A stretch of DNA of 64,000 nucleotides from Chryseobacterium sp. HSC-36S06 (GTDB lineage: Bacteria; Bacteroidota; Bacteroidia; Flavobacteriales; Weeksellaceae), in assembly GCF_024171485.1 (NCBI RefSeq), contig NZ_JALJZX010000002.1, positions 682,001-746,000 of the forward strand, read 5' to 3'. How positions within the stretch are numbered: the first letter of the stretch is position 1; each line of letters begins with the position of its first letter. Of the stretch, positions 27,301-35,136 are shown one piece after another. The notes under the pieces were generated by a model. That model had not been told where the DNA came from, did not search any database, and saw nothing but the letters and a program-made list of their open reading frames with translations. A program made the translations under genes and the position numbers.

Positions 27301-28629
27301 TTAGAAACCTATGGTTGCTTCAAACATCAACCCATTGAATTTACCACCTCTCAGTGCGCTTGTTGCACCCCAAACAGGATCGTTGTTGTATTTCTGATTA
27401 ACATATTCTACTTTAGCAAGAATGTTTTTTGTCATAAACCAACCACCTGCGATGTTGAATCTGTTGATTTCTCTTTCTGCAGACACGTCGTCGTCCTGAC
27501 CGCTGATTGAGTTATATCTTCCACCTAAATAGAACTGTTCTTTGTTACCGAATCTGTAAAGCAATTCTGCTGCAAGTTGAGTGTAATCGCCATCTGTAGC
27601 TCTTTCAGTTAAACCACTTGCTTTGTTACCTGTTACATATTCATAAGCTCCGAAGAATTCAAGACCTTGATATTTTACGAATGGGTTAACCTGGAAAGCC
27701 TGCATTTTTTTGAATCCTGGGTTAAATCTACCTGTTGCGTAGTTGTTAGTTCCCATTAAATCGTTTTGAGTTAAAAGAACGTAATAGTATCTGCCACCTG
27801 CTCTGTCTGAGTTATAAAGGTATCCACCTGTAGATAATCCGTTGGTTTGGATGAAAGATCCTGTTAATCTAACTCTTAGGTCTTCGCTGATCTGTTTGTC
27901 GTATCCTAATTTAGCATATACTGAAGGAGAATTCCAGTTAGTTCCTTTTACTGCAGTCTGGTTCAATTTACCGTTAGATACACCCAGCATACCGATGAAG
28001 TTGTTGTAGAATAAATAACCTTCACCAAAAGCCTCTGTAGAGAAATTATCCATGATAAAGTTTCCTACAAACGGGTTATTGATGGTTTCAGCATTATCAC
28101 TTCTTCTGAAATGGTAATCACCGTAGTTAATTTCATCCATACCTACTTTTACTCTGGCATGTTTCATAATATTTGCAGCGAAACCTTCTTTAATAAAATC
28201 AAGGTCATCAATTTGTATGTATCCACCTTTTACCCAAGCTTCGTTGTGGTGACGTGCAGAAAGATAAGTTCTTAAGTGCATTTTCACACCTTTAGCCAAA
28301 TATGCGTTCACATCTAAGTTCGCTGTTGGAAGGTTGAAATCGCTACCCATAACCTGTAAAGTGTTAGGAGTTGTAGTAGTACCTACTGTCCCTAAAGAAG
28401 GGGCTTCTGTTGAGTGATCAAGAGACTGAAACTGTAAAGCGAAGTCTCCGCCTACTGAAACTTTTACACCATCGAATTCAGGAGAAGCGCCTTTTGGATC
28501 TTCAAATACATTTCTGTTGGCTTTTTCAGGAGCAAGATAATCTCTCATTGAAGTGGTGGTATCCTGGGCACTCATTACGCCAGAGAATAGTACTGCAAGC
28601 ATTGAAGCTCTCATTAACATAGTTTTCAT
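27301..28629 (-). CDS. Outer-membrane porin-type protein
   Basis: 442 aa. Signal peptide (ends near VMSAQ), then a large beta-barrel: regularly spaced amphipathic strands (DLDVNAYLAKGVKMHLRTYLS-like pattern, GMDEINYGDYHFRRSD, YLGGRYNSISGQ) and a terminal strand ending in F (MFEATIGF). It looks like a phosphate-selective-porin/OprP-type barrel, but the substrate cannot be read from the sequence. It lies 37 nt behind a YceI gene and ahead of a YceI-like gene, presumably one transcript. Confidence 0.8.
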   Translation of the reverse strand: MKTMLMRASMLAVLFSGVMSAQDTTTSMRDYLAPEKANRNVFEDPKGASPEFDGVKVSVGGDFALQFQSLDHSTEAPSLGTVGTTTTPNTLQVMGSDFNLPTANLDVNAYLAKGVKMHLRTYLSARHHNEAWVKGGYIQIDDLDFIKEGFAANIMKHARVKVGMDEINYGDYHFRRSDNAETINNPFVGNFIMDNFSTEAFGEGYLFYNNFIGMLGVSNGKLNQTAVKGTNWNSPSVYAKLGYDKQISEDLRVRLTGSFIQTNGLSTGGYLYNSDRAGGRYYYVLLTQNDLMGTNNYATGRFNPGFKKMQAFQVNPFVKYQGLEFFGAYEYVTGNKASGLTERATDGDYTQLAAELLYRFGNKEQFYLGGRYNSISGQDDDVSAEREINRFNIAGGWFMTKNILAKVEYVNQKYNNDPVWGATSALRGGKFNGLMFEATIGF

Positions 28630-28666
28630 ATTTTTAAAATTTTAATATATTAGTATAATTTGATTT

Positions 28667-29200
28667 TTAGTTGGCACTTACATTTACAGTGATTTTGATT
28701 TCGTCTCCGGTTTTCACGGTATTCATCATAAAAGATGGTGGTGTTACACCGAATTCGCTCATTTTAATGCTTTCTGTACCTGTAATGGTATAAGCGTTTC
28801 CACTTTTTGCAACAGTTACCGGGAAGCTTACTGTTTTGGTAACATCTGTTACTTTTAATTTTCCTGTGATGGTTCCTTTACCGATATTTACTGAAGTCGC
28901 TGTAAAGGTGATGTTCGGGAACTTGTCAGCTTTCAGGGCTTTGTAGGCATTGCCGTCCATTGCACCTTTTCCGCTTTTCAAAGATTTGGCGCCCATGTTA
29001 TACTGTATGTTGTTGATTGCATTTCCTGCTACAGTACCGGAAAAAGTTCCTGACGTTGAAGTCATCGTCCAGTCGTGCATGGTTGAAGTTCCGGAAACGG
29101 TAGTTTTTACAGTTTTACTGCTTATTGCCTGGGCGCCGGCCATTCCGGAAAATAATCCGAATGCTAAAAGCAAAATTTTGAAGTTGGTTAAATTTTTCAT
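28667..29200 (-). CDS. YceI-family periplasmic protein
   Basis: 177 aa starting at 29200 (MKNLTNFKILLLAFGLFSG..); the frame is open 17 codons further upstream, over the promoter. Signal peptide ends near GAQA. Lipocalin-like YceI features: SGTSTMHDWTMTS, KALKADKFPNITFTATSV, GKLKVTDVTKTVSFPV and GVTPPSF. It is first in the group with the porin and the YceI-like gene, which suggests that the three act together on an amphiphilic ligand in the envelope (inference). Confidence 0.9.
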   Translation of the reverse strand: MKNLTNFKILLLAFGLFSGMAGAQAISSKTVKTTVSGTSTMHDWTMTSTSGTFSGTVAGNAINNIQYNMGAKSLKSGKGAMDGNAYKALKADKFPNITFTATSVNIGKGTITGKLKVTDVTKTVSFPVTVAKSGNAYTITGTESIKMSEFGVTPPSFMMNTVKTGDEIKITVNVSAN

Positions 29201-29248
29201 TGTTTCTAATTTTAATATTCTTAATAATTGTTCTGTTATTTTGTTATA

Positions 29249-29256
29249 CAAAGATA
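29249..29256 (-). promoter_or_regulatory. -7 box of the YceI/porin group
   Basis: TATCTTTG on the minus strand, 48 nt before the ATG at 29200. No -33 TTTG is seen. Confidence 0.45.
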
Positions 29257-29562
29257 TATCGAATATTTACGAATTCACTAATATTCAGCAACATAATTAT
29301 ATGATATATATCTTAATAAGCAATTTTAATATTATTTCAACAAAAAAAAGCCTCGATATTTATCAATACACTAGGTATATTTGATAATACTTAATTATTA
29401 AATAATAAATCCTAATATAATGTTAAATATTGTTAAACAACCCTTAAACACGCTTTTAAATAAGAATGACAGAAATCATAGAAAATTAAATTTATAATTA
29501 GAAAATTATATTAAATTGAACAGAAATGATGAGAAAAACGCAGGAATATTCAAAAAAAGATA
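29257..29562. other. AT-rich gap between the YceI gene and tRNA-Leu
   Basis: About 300 bp of very AT-rich sequence with many stop codons in all frames. I see no gene, no strong hairpin and no tandem repeat. Confidence 0.5.
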
Positions 29563-29600
29563 TAAAAAAAACCTCTGACAATCAATGATTTCAGAGGTTT
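29563..29600 (-). terminator. Terminator of tRNA-Leu
   Basis: Stem AAACCTCTGA/TCAGAGGTTT (29569-29578 with 29591-29600) with a T run on the minus strand, immediately behind the tRNA. Confidence 0.85.
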
Positions 29601-29601
29601 G

Positions 29602-29683
29602 TACCCAGTGCCGGAATCGAACCGGCACACCTTGCGGTACTAGAGTTTGAGTCTAGCGCGTCTACCAATTCCGCCAACTGGGC
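29602..29683 (-). tRNA. tRNA-Leu, anticodon CAA
   Basis: 82 nt on the minus strand. Acceptor stem GCCCAGT/ACTGGGT with one G-U pair, discriminator A, anticodon stem CTAGA/TCTAG around loop CTCAAAC (anticodon CAA, reads UUG), a long variable arm typical of class II tRNAs and a T-loop GGTTCGATTCC. The CCA end is not encoded. Confidence 0.95.
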
Positions 29684-29698
29684 TCGTAATTGGGTGTG

Positions 29699-29706
29699 CA
29701 AATATA
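29699..29706 (-). promoter_or_regulatory. -7 box of tRNA-Leu
   Basis: TATATTTG on the minus strand ends 15 nt before the first tRNA base. Confidence 0.45.
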
Positions 29707-29794
29707 GATTTTTTTTTAATTCTGAAAAATTATTTCTTTAAAAAATTTCAGAATTTGCAGGTATATAAAGCCTTTTGACGCACAATCACAACAG

Positions 29795-30559
29795 TTAGAA
29801 ATCAATTTCCAGGCGGTCATAAGCAAGATGCACATTCTCAGGAAGCTCATCCTCAACCTCTTGATGCATCCCCAGATGATGTGAAATATGAGTGAGAAAC
29901 AATTTTTTAGGTTGCAGAATTTTGAAAAGTTCCAGAACCTGTGGCAAAATGAAATGCGCTGGATGCGGTTCCTCTTTCCGGATGCAGTTTAAAATCAAAA
30001 AATCGAGATTCTTTAACTTATCTATTTCCAACTCGGGAATCGCGCTTGCATCCGTAATATAAGCGAGATTTTTAAATTTAAAACCATAAATCGGTAATCG
30101 GTAGTGCATTACTTCCACAGGAGTGATCATTGCATCAAATAAATTAAAAGGACCGGAAATATCGTGAAGTTCAAAAGATGGAGCACCAGGATACTTTTCC
30201 TCAGAAAAAGCGTAGGGAAATCTCAGCTTAATTTCTTCTCCTACTCTACTTGCACAGTAAATTAAGATATCTTTCCGAGTCCGGAAGATCAGCGGCCGCA
30301 TATCATCCAGGCCAATAACGTGATCGTTATGCTCATGCGTTAACAGAACAGCATCAATGTGATCTTCATTATTTTCCAGCATTTGCATCCTGAAATCAGG
30401 TCCGGAGTCGATCAGGATTTTTTTTCCAGAATCAGTAGTGATAAGAGCCGATGAACGGAACCGCCTGTTTTTTGTATCCGGCGAAGTGCAAACTTCGCAG
30501 TGGCAGCCAATCACAGGAACTCCCTGAGAGGTTCCGCTTCCTAAAAATTTCAACTTCAT
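29795..30559 (-). CDS. MBL-fold metallo-hydrolase (PhnP-like)
   Basis: 254 aa cytoplasmic metallo-beta-lactamase-fold enzyme. LGSGTSQGVPVIGCHCEVC at the N-terminus is characteristic of the PhnP/lipoyl-synthase-neighbour subgroup, and THEHNDHVIGLDD (74-86) holds metal ligands His75, His77, Asp79 and His80; further ligands are in VMHYRLP, ITDAS and LTHISHH. It probably hydrolyses a cyclic phosphodiester; the natural substrate is not known. Confidence 0.88.
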   Translation of the reverse strand: MKLKFLGSGTSQGVPVIGCHCEVCTSPDTKNRRFRSSALITTDSGKKILIDSGPDFRMQMLENNEDHIDAVLLTHEHNDHVIGLDDMRPLIFRTRKDILIYCASRVGEEIKLRFPYAFSEEKYPGAPSFELHDISGPFNLFDAMITPVEVMHYRLPIYGFKFKNLAYITDASAIPELEIDKLKNLDFLILNCIRKEEPHPAHFILPQVLELFKILQPKKLFLTHISHHLGMHQEVEDELPENVHLAYDRLEIDF

Positions 30560-30606
30560 TCTTTTGAGGTTGGGTTTATTTTGGTAAATTTACGCAAAAT
30601 TAAGAA

Positions 30607-32043
30607 TTGCTTGTGATCAACCAGAAATTAACACCAAAACAGAAAGCTTTAGCTATAAATCTGGACACCAATATTTACGGAACTTTCGCTGAAATTGGCG
30701 CAGGTCAGGAAACAGTTCGTCATTTTTTCAGAGCTGGCGGTGCATCCCGTACTATTGCAAAAGCAATGTCAGCATACGACAAGGATTTCAGTGATGCAAT
30801 TTACGGTAAAGAAGCAAAAAACAGGTATGTTACCCAAAACCGTCTTCGCAAGATGCTTCGTTACGAAGTTGCGCTTATTGAAGAACGTTTGAACAGGGCA
30901 AATAATCCGGGCAGAAAATTCTTTTCGTATGCCAATACAGTAACCACTATTAACTTCGATAAAACGCTGAAAGGTCACGGCTGGGTTGGTCTAAGATTTC
31001 AACTTGACGAAAAGGAGGATTACAACGAAATCGTTTTTCATGTTAAATTCAACGAAAATGATGCGACGCTGCAGCAGGAAACGTTAGGCAGTCTCGGTGT
31101 AAATTTAATCTACGGCGCCTATAATCTTTCCGATAATCCCCGAAAACTCATAGAATCTTTATACGACGATATTTCTACCGATAATGTTGAAATTGACATG
31201 ATCGATTTCAGCGGTCCGGCATTTACTTATGTGGATAACCGCCTGATGAGTTTACAACTGGTGAAAAACGGCATGACCGATGCAGTAATCTTTAATCCTG
31301 AAGGGAATAACATGCTGCCTGCAGACATTCTTTACAAAAAAAATATTTTTGCGGTACGCGGAAGTTTTCGGCCTGTTACCCTTGTAAATATTGATATGTT
31401 TGAAAAAGGACTTGAAATGTTCATGAAAGATTCGTGCTGCAGTTTCGAGGAAACCGTGGTTCTTTTTGAAATTACAATTTCTAACCTTAGAGCGGCAGGT
31501 GATATCGATGAACGGGATTTTCTGGACAGAGTCGATGTTTTGGCAAAGTTAGGTTACACCGTAATTATATCAAACTTTTCCGAATATTTCCGTCTGATCG
31601 ATTATTTCGCGAACTACACCAACGGAAAGATCGGTGTTGCAATGGGCGTAAACAATCTCCTCGATGTCTTTGATGAAAACTACTACAAGAGTCTTTCCGG
31701 AGGAATCCTGGAAGCTTTCGGCAAGTTTTTCAGACAGGATATGACTGTTTATCTTTATCCGTATAAAGATCCTGAAACCCACGAAATGCTAACCGCCGAC
31801 AATTTAAAAGTAAGCGACAATCTCAAAGAGCTGTTCAAATATTTCAAACACAATAAACGGATTGTTGACATTAAAGATTACAATCCGAATCACTCGGAAA
31901 TCTATTCGCGCGATATCCTCAATAAAATCGCAAACCATGAATCGGGCTGGGAAATCCAGGTTCCGGAAGGCGTTGCCGAAATGATTAAGGAACGCGGAAT
32001 GTTCGGCTACAAGGAAGAATTAAAACTAAAAGAGTTCTCTTAA
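30607..32043 (+). CDS. Conserved cytoplasmic protein of unknown function
   Basis: 478 aa, no signal peptide or membrane helix. The N-terminus is strikingly regular (NQKLTPKQKALAINLDTNIY, GTFAEIGAGQETVRHFFRAG). I recognise it as a broadly conserved bacterial protein without an experimentally defined role. The start is not ATG: TTG at 30607 or GTG at 30613, both in frame. It is followed after 13 nt by the GAF-domain gene, so the two are probably one operon. Confidence 0.75.
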   Translation: MLVINQKLTPKQKALAINLDTNIYGTFAEIGAGQETVRHFFRAGGASRTIAKAMSAYDKDFSDAIYGKEAKNRYVTQNRLRKMLRYEVALIEERLNRANNPGRKFFSYANTVTTINFDKTLKGHGWVGLRFQLDEKEDYNEIVFHVKFNENDATLQQETLGSLGVNLIYGAYNLSDNPRKLIESLYDDISTDNVEIDMIDFSGPAFTYVDNRLMSLQLVKNGMTDAVIFNPEGNNMLPADILYKKNIFAVRGSFRPVTLVNIDMFEKGLEMFMKDSCCSFEETVVLFEITISNLRAAGDIDERDFLDRVDVLAKLGYTVIISNFSEYFRLIDYFANYTNGKIGVAMGVNNLLDVFDENYYKSLSGGILEAFGKFFRQDMTVYLYPYKDPETHEMLTADNLKVSDNLKELFKYFKHNKRIVDIKDYNPNHSEIYSRDILNKIANHESGWEIQVPEGVAEMIKERGMFGYKEELKLKEFS

Positions 32044-32056
32044 AAAAACAAAAAAA

Positions 32057-32506
32057 ATGTCAGAAATAAAAAAACGACTTTCTTCAATTTTAGAAAGCCC
32101 AAACCATAATACTGATGCTAAACTTCAGAAAATATGTAAACTCCTTGACCAGGAAATTCCCTATTTCAACTGGACAGGATTTTATTTTAAAAATGGTGAT
32201 AAAGAAGAACTTATTCTAGGCCCGTATGTAGGTGCAGCAACAGATCACACCATCATTCCTTTTGGAAAGGGAATTTGTGGACAGGTTGCGGTTTCAAATG
32301 AAACTTTTGTAGTTCCCGATGTTCATGATCAGGACAACTATCTAAGTTGTTCGATTGACACAAAAGCCGAAATCGTGGTTCCAATAATTAAAAATGGTGA
32401 AAACATTGGTCAGATCGATATCGATTCACACACTTTGGATCCGTTTACCACAGAAGACCGCGAAATGCTGGAGTGGCTTTGTGATGAGATTGCAAAGATT
32501 TATTAA
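32057..32506 (+). CDS. GAF-domain protein, free methionine-(R)-sulfoxide reductase type
   Basis: 149 aa, one GAF domain. FGKGICGQVAVSNETFVVPD, then NYLSCSIDTKAEIVVPI and IGQIDIDSHTLDPFTTED follow the fRMsr family. Cys74 and Cys98 match the two cysteines spaced by 24 residues in that family; the third, earlier cysteine is not present (His64 stands near that site). It would repair oxidised free methionine. The missing cysteine leaves some doubt about the mechanism. Confidence 0.82.
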   Translation: MSEIKKRLSSILESPNHNTDAKLQKICKLLDQEIPYFNWTGFYFKNGDKEELILGPYVGAATDHTIIPFGKGICGQVAVSNETFVVPDVHDQDNYLSCSIDTKAEIVVPIIKNGENIGQIDIDSHTLDPFTTEDREMLEWLCDEIAKIY

Positions 32507-32522
32507 AAAATTATTCAACTTG

Positions 32523-32548
32523 AGCGGGCTTTAGCCCGCTTTATTTTT
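32523..32548 (+). terminator. Terminator after the GAF gene
   Basis: Stem AGCGGGCT/AGCCCGCT (32523-32530 with 32533-32540) followed by TTATTTTT. Confidence 0.85.
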
Positions 32549-32588
32549 ATAAAGGATCGTCTTTAACAAACACTTTAAAAAGTCAAGA

Positions 32589-33062
32589 TCATTTCTCAGA
32601 CAAATTTGCTATTCCCGCTGCATCCAGCCGGAAAACAGTCCATTCATCCATCGGTTTAGCACCAAGTGCCTTGTAGAATTCAATAGACGGCGTGTTCCAA
32701 TCCAAAACTGACCATTCAAACCTGCCACAATCTTCTTCTTTTGCAATTTTAGCCAATGCTATAAGCAAAGCTTTTCCGTAGCCTTTTCCGCGATATTCAG
32801 GCTCGACAAAAAGATCTTCAAGATAAATCCCGGGTTTTCCGACAAACGTCGAAAAATTGTAGAAATATAGGGCAAAACCGACAGGTTTCCTATCTTCTTC
32901 AGCCATTAAAACCTTCGCAAAGCTTTTTGAAAATATATTTTCCTGAAGTTCCTCCACCGAAGTAATTACATCATCTTCTAATTTCTCGTACACTGCAAGT
33001 TTTTTAATTAAATCAAAAATAACGGGGGTGTCGCTTGGAACTGCTTTTCGGATCTGAAACAT
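32589..33062 (-). CDS. GNAT-family N-acetyltransferase (diamine acetyltransferase-like)
   Basis: 157 aa, starting at 33062 (MFQIRKAVPSDTPVIFDLI); the frame extends 7 codons upstream across the promoter. Acetyl-CoA loop EPEYRGKGYGKALL; IYLEDLFVEPEYRGKG and FEWSVLDWNTPSIEFYKALGA are typical of the spermidine/diamine acetyltransferase-like subgroup. The acceptor is a guess; small amines are the likely class. Confidence 0.88.
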   Translation of the reverse strand: MFQIRKAVPSDTPVIFDLIKKLAVYEKLEDDVITSVEELQENIFSKSFAKVLMAEEDRKPVGFALYFYNFSTFVGKPGIYLEDLFVEPEYRGKGYGKALLIALAKIAKEEDCGRFEWSVLDWNTPSIEFYKALGAKPMDEWTVFRLDAAGIANLSEK

Positions 33063-33080
33063 TTTATTAAGTTTTAAAGA

Positions 33081-33111
33081 CAAAAATATGAATTTCTGAA
33101 GAGGGAATCAA
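33081..33111 (-). promoter_or_regulatory. Promoter of the GNAT gene
   Basis: TATTTTTG (33081-33088) with TTG (33109-33111) after a 20-nt spacer on the minus strand; the -33 box is only a partial match. Confidence 0.5.
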
Positions 33112-33153
33112 GATTGAATTAATGCGCACTATATTGTGTAAGAACTGAATCTT

Positions 33154-34104
33154 TTATTTCACTCTGTTCCAATTTAGATAAACCTTTGCAACGGAGGGGT
33201 GAACCTCTTTCGACAGCATGGCAGCAAATTCCTCATCAGTCATATCATTCTGATTGTTCTTTAATGCTTTCCATAATTTTTTCATCACATTTTTTCCTCC
33301 TGCGTTATAGATATTTTTTGCCTGAGAATGCAGCATTGACTGATACCAGCCATAATTTTCAGGACCCATTCCCATGGTTTGATATAATTTCTCAAAATCT
33401 GCCAAACTGGTGTATCTATAAGCAGTACTGCCTGCATTAACAACCATATCGGGAAAAGTTTCCAAAGCGGGCAGAAGATTTTTTTTCTTTTCAGCAATGT
33501 AAGTGTGCAGCATTATATTTACGAATAGTTCTTCCATCCAGTACCGGTGTGTTTTAAGGCCAGCCTGGGAAGTATAAGAATGTCCCATTTCGTGTATCGC
33601 GAGCAAATCAAAGAAAGGTTCCATGCTGTAATCACCTGCTGATGTTCCGTACGCAGCAGTTACCCGTCGTTTCATTTCGTTGGGAAGCTGACCGGGATTT
33701 TTGAGAAAACTCCGCCAAAAATCATTGTCTTCGGCAGCAACCGCAAGCCTAACCCTATCAATATTATGTGGAAATCCGTAAACATCGTGCAGCGGCAGTG
33801 CGGCATATGATTTCCAATGTTGGGGAGCAAGTATAAACAATTTTATTTCAGGCGTGAAACCCAGCTCTTCCTTATAAAAACGTCCCGCGTCTTCCATAAG
33901 TTTGGCAAGTTTAAGCGCCCTTTCTTCGTGACCTGAACTGTAATAATAATTCTGAGTAAAGCCTTTTAATTCAATCAGATCCGAAACAGACGAGATATTG
34001 TTGGATTTGTTTTGGGCTAAACTGAAACTAAACAAAAATAAAAGCACACTGATAATAGCTGGTTTCTGTAACTTTTCTGTTGGATAGATGTGTGTTGTTT
34101 CCAT
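33154..34104 (-). CDS. Exported HExxH-motif protein of unknown function
   Basis: 316 aa, starting at 34104 (METTHIYPTEKLQKPAIISV..) with a hydrophobic segment ending SFSLAQ, so probably exported or a lipid-free periplasmic protein. The core has LLAIHEMGHSYTSQAG (HEMGH at 171-175), the zinc-binding signature of gluzincin peptidases, and a downstream acidic pair in YWMEELFVN about 20 residues later that could supply the third ligand. This makes a zinc peptidase plausible, but I do not recognise a named family. It lies behind the broken AraC gene. Confidence 0.7.
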   Translation of the reverse strand: METTHIYPTEKLQKPAIISVLLFLFSFSLAQNKSNNISSVSDLIELKGFTQNYYYSSGHEERALKLAKLMEDAGRFYKEELGFTPEIKLFILAPQHWKSYAALPLHDVYGFPHNIDRVRLAVAAEDNDFWRSFLKNPGQLPNEMKRRVTAAYGTSAGDYSMEPFFDLLAIHEMGHSYTSQAGLKTHRYWMEELFVNIMLHTYIAEKKKNLLPALETFPDMVVNAGSTAYRYTSLADFEKLYQTMGMGPENYGWYQSMLHSQAKNIYNAGGKNVMKKLWKALKNNQNDMTDEEFAAMLSKEVHPSVAKVYLNWNRVK

Positions 34105-34164
34105 GATTTTTTTCTCAAAGGTAGCTTTGAGTGTACATGCATACATAGTAAAAAATCGACATTT

Positions 34165-34991
34165 TTAGATGGGAAGATCTTTCTGCATTCTGATGGGAGT
34201 TTCCAAAAGCTGCCTCGTAATCACAGAGGGATTTACACCAGCGAAAACCTTGAAATCCCGAATCATGTGCATTTGGTCGTAATAACCGGCTTCGTATCCA
34301 ATTGCTGTCCAACTCATCTCCGGGAAGTTTTCGCGCAGTCGGTAAGCTTTGGAAAATTTAAAATTCTGGAGTATAATTTCGGATTCATACCGATTCGTTC
34401 CTTACATGTTCTTTCGAACTGCTTAATACTCATACAGGAAAGCGAAGCAGTTTCTTCAACAGATAGTCTACCGTGATGATGCAGAAGAACCTGAATTGCA
34501 GAATCAAACGGCAAAGTTGATTTTATTCGCTGCAGACGGCTGAGTAAATATTTTTCTACAATATTTTTACCTTCATCTAATTCCTTAATATTATGAAGAT
34601 GTTCATTAATAGTATTGAGTTCGGGACCCAATAAATCCTGCGCATCAAAACCATTATCAAATAGTTCATGCATTGGAATACCGAAAATCCTGTACATTCC
34701 ACCGGGCACGAAATCAACCCGAATAGCGCGCAGCTGGCCACGTACTTTAATATTAACCCGTGAGAACTGCGGTCCCAACAGAACTGAGTAGGGTTGTTTT
34801 CTGAAGTTTTCTTCATCTACTCCACTCATAGAAACAGGATGATTGCAGTAAAAAAGCATCGACTGAAATGGCGTAGGAGGATATGGCGAGACAACTTCGG
34901 GAAGACCTTCCGGAAGTACAACCTTTATGGTAGAAATATTCAAAACAAAAGGCTGAAGTGCCAAATGTGGTGTATAAATATTAACTTCCAT
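34165..34991 (-). pseudogene. AraC-family regulator with a frameshift
   Basis: The first frame (34991-34314, 225 aa) contains the N-terminal sensing domain and the first helix-turn-helix (LSVEETASLSCMSIKQFERT), then runs into a stop after YSRILNFPKL. Shifting back by one base inside the A/T run at 34353-34362 restores the family sequence: SKAYRLRENFPEMSWTAIG, then YEAGYYDQMHMIRDFK, ending at a stop at 34165-34167. The restored protein would be about 275 aa, normal for this family. Causes: a one-base deletion, a sequencing error in the homopolymer run, or -1 frameshifting at the heptamer A-AAT-TTT that lies exactly at the junction. Confidence 0.85.
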
Positions 34992-35083
34992 CCTGATACA
35001 TTTTTTGCAATCAATTGATTATTATACAAATATATGCAACCGATCACAATAACATCACAGTTTAATAACTGTTTTTACCTCAT

Positions 35084-35112
35084 AAAAAAAACCTTCGAAA
35101 ATCCGAAGGTTT
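35084..35112 (-). terminator. Terminator after the E2 gene
   Basis: Stem AAACCTTCG/CGAAGGTTT (35089-35097 with 35104-35112) and T run on the minus strand. Confidence 0.85.
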
Positions 35113-35136
35113 ATATTTAAAAATACCAGCTATTTT

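Noticed and set aside
34115..34312. Separate 65-aa gene on the minus strand
   Set aside because: It lies in another frame over the shifted end of the AraC gene and is not conserved-looking; the -1 frame gives the family sequence.
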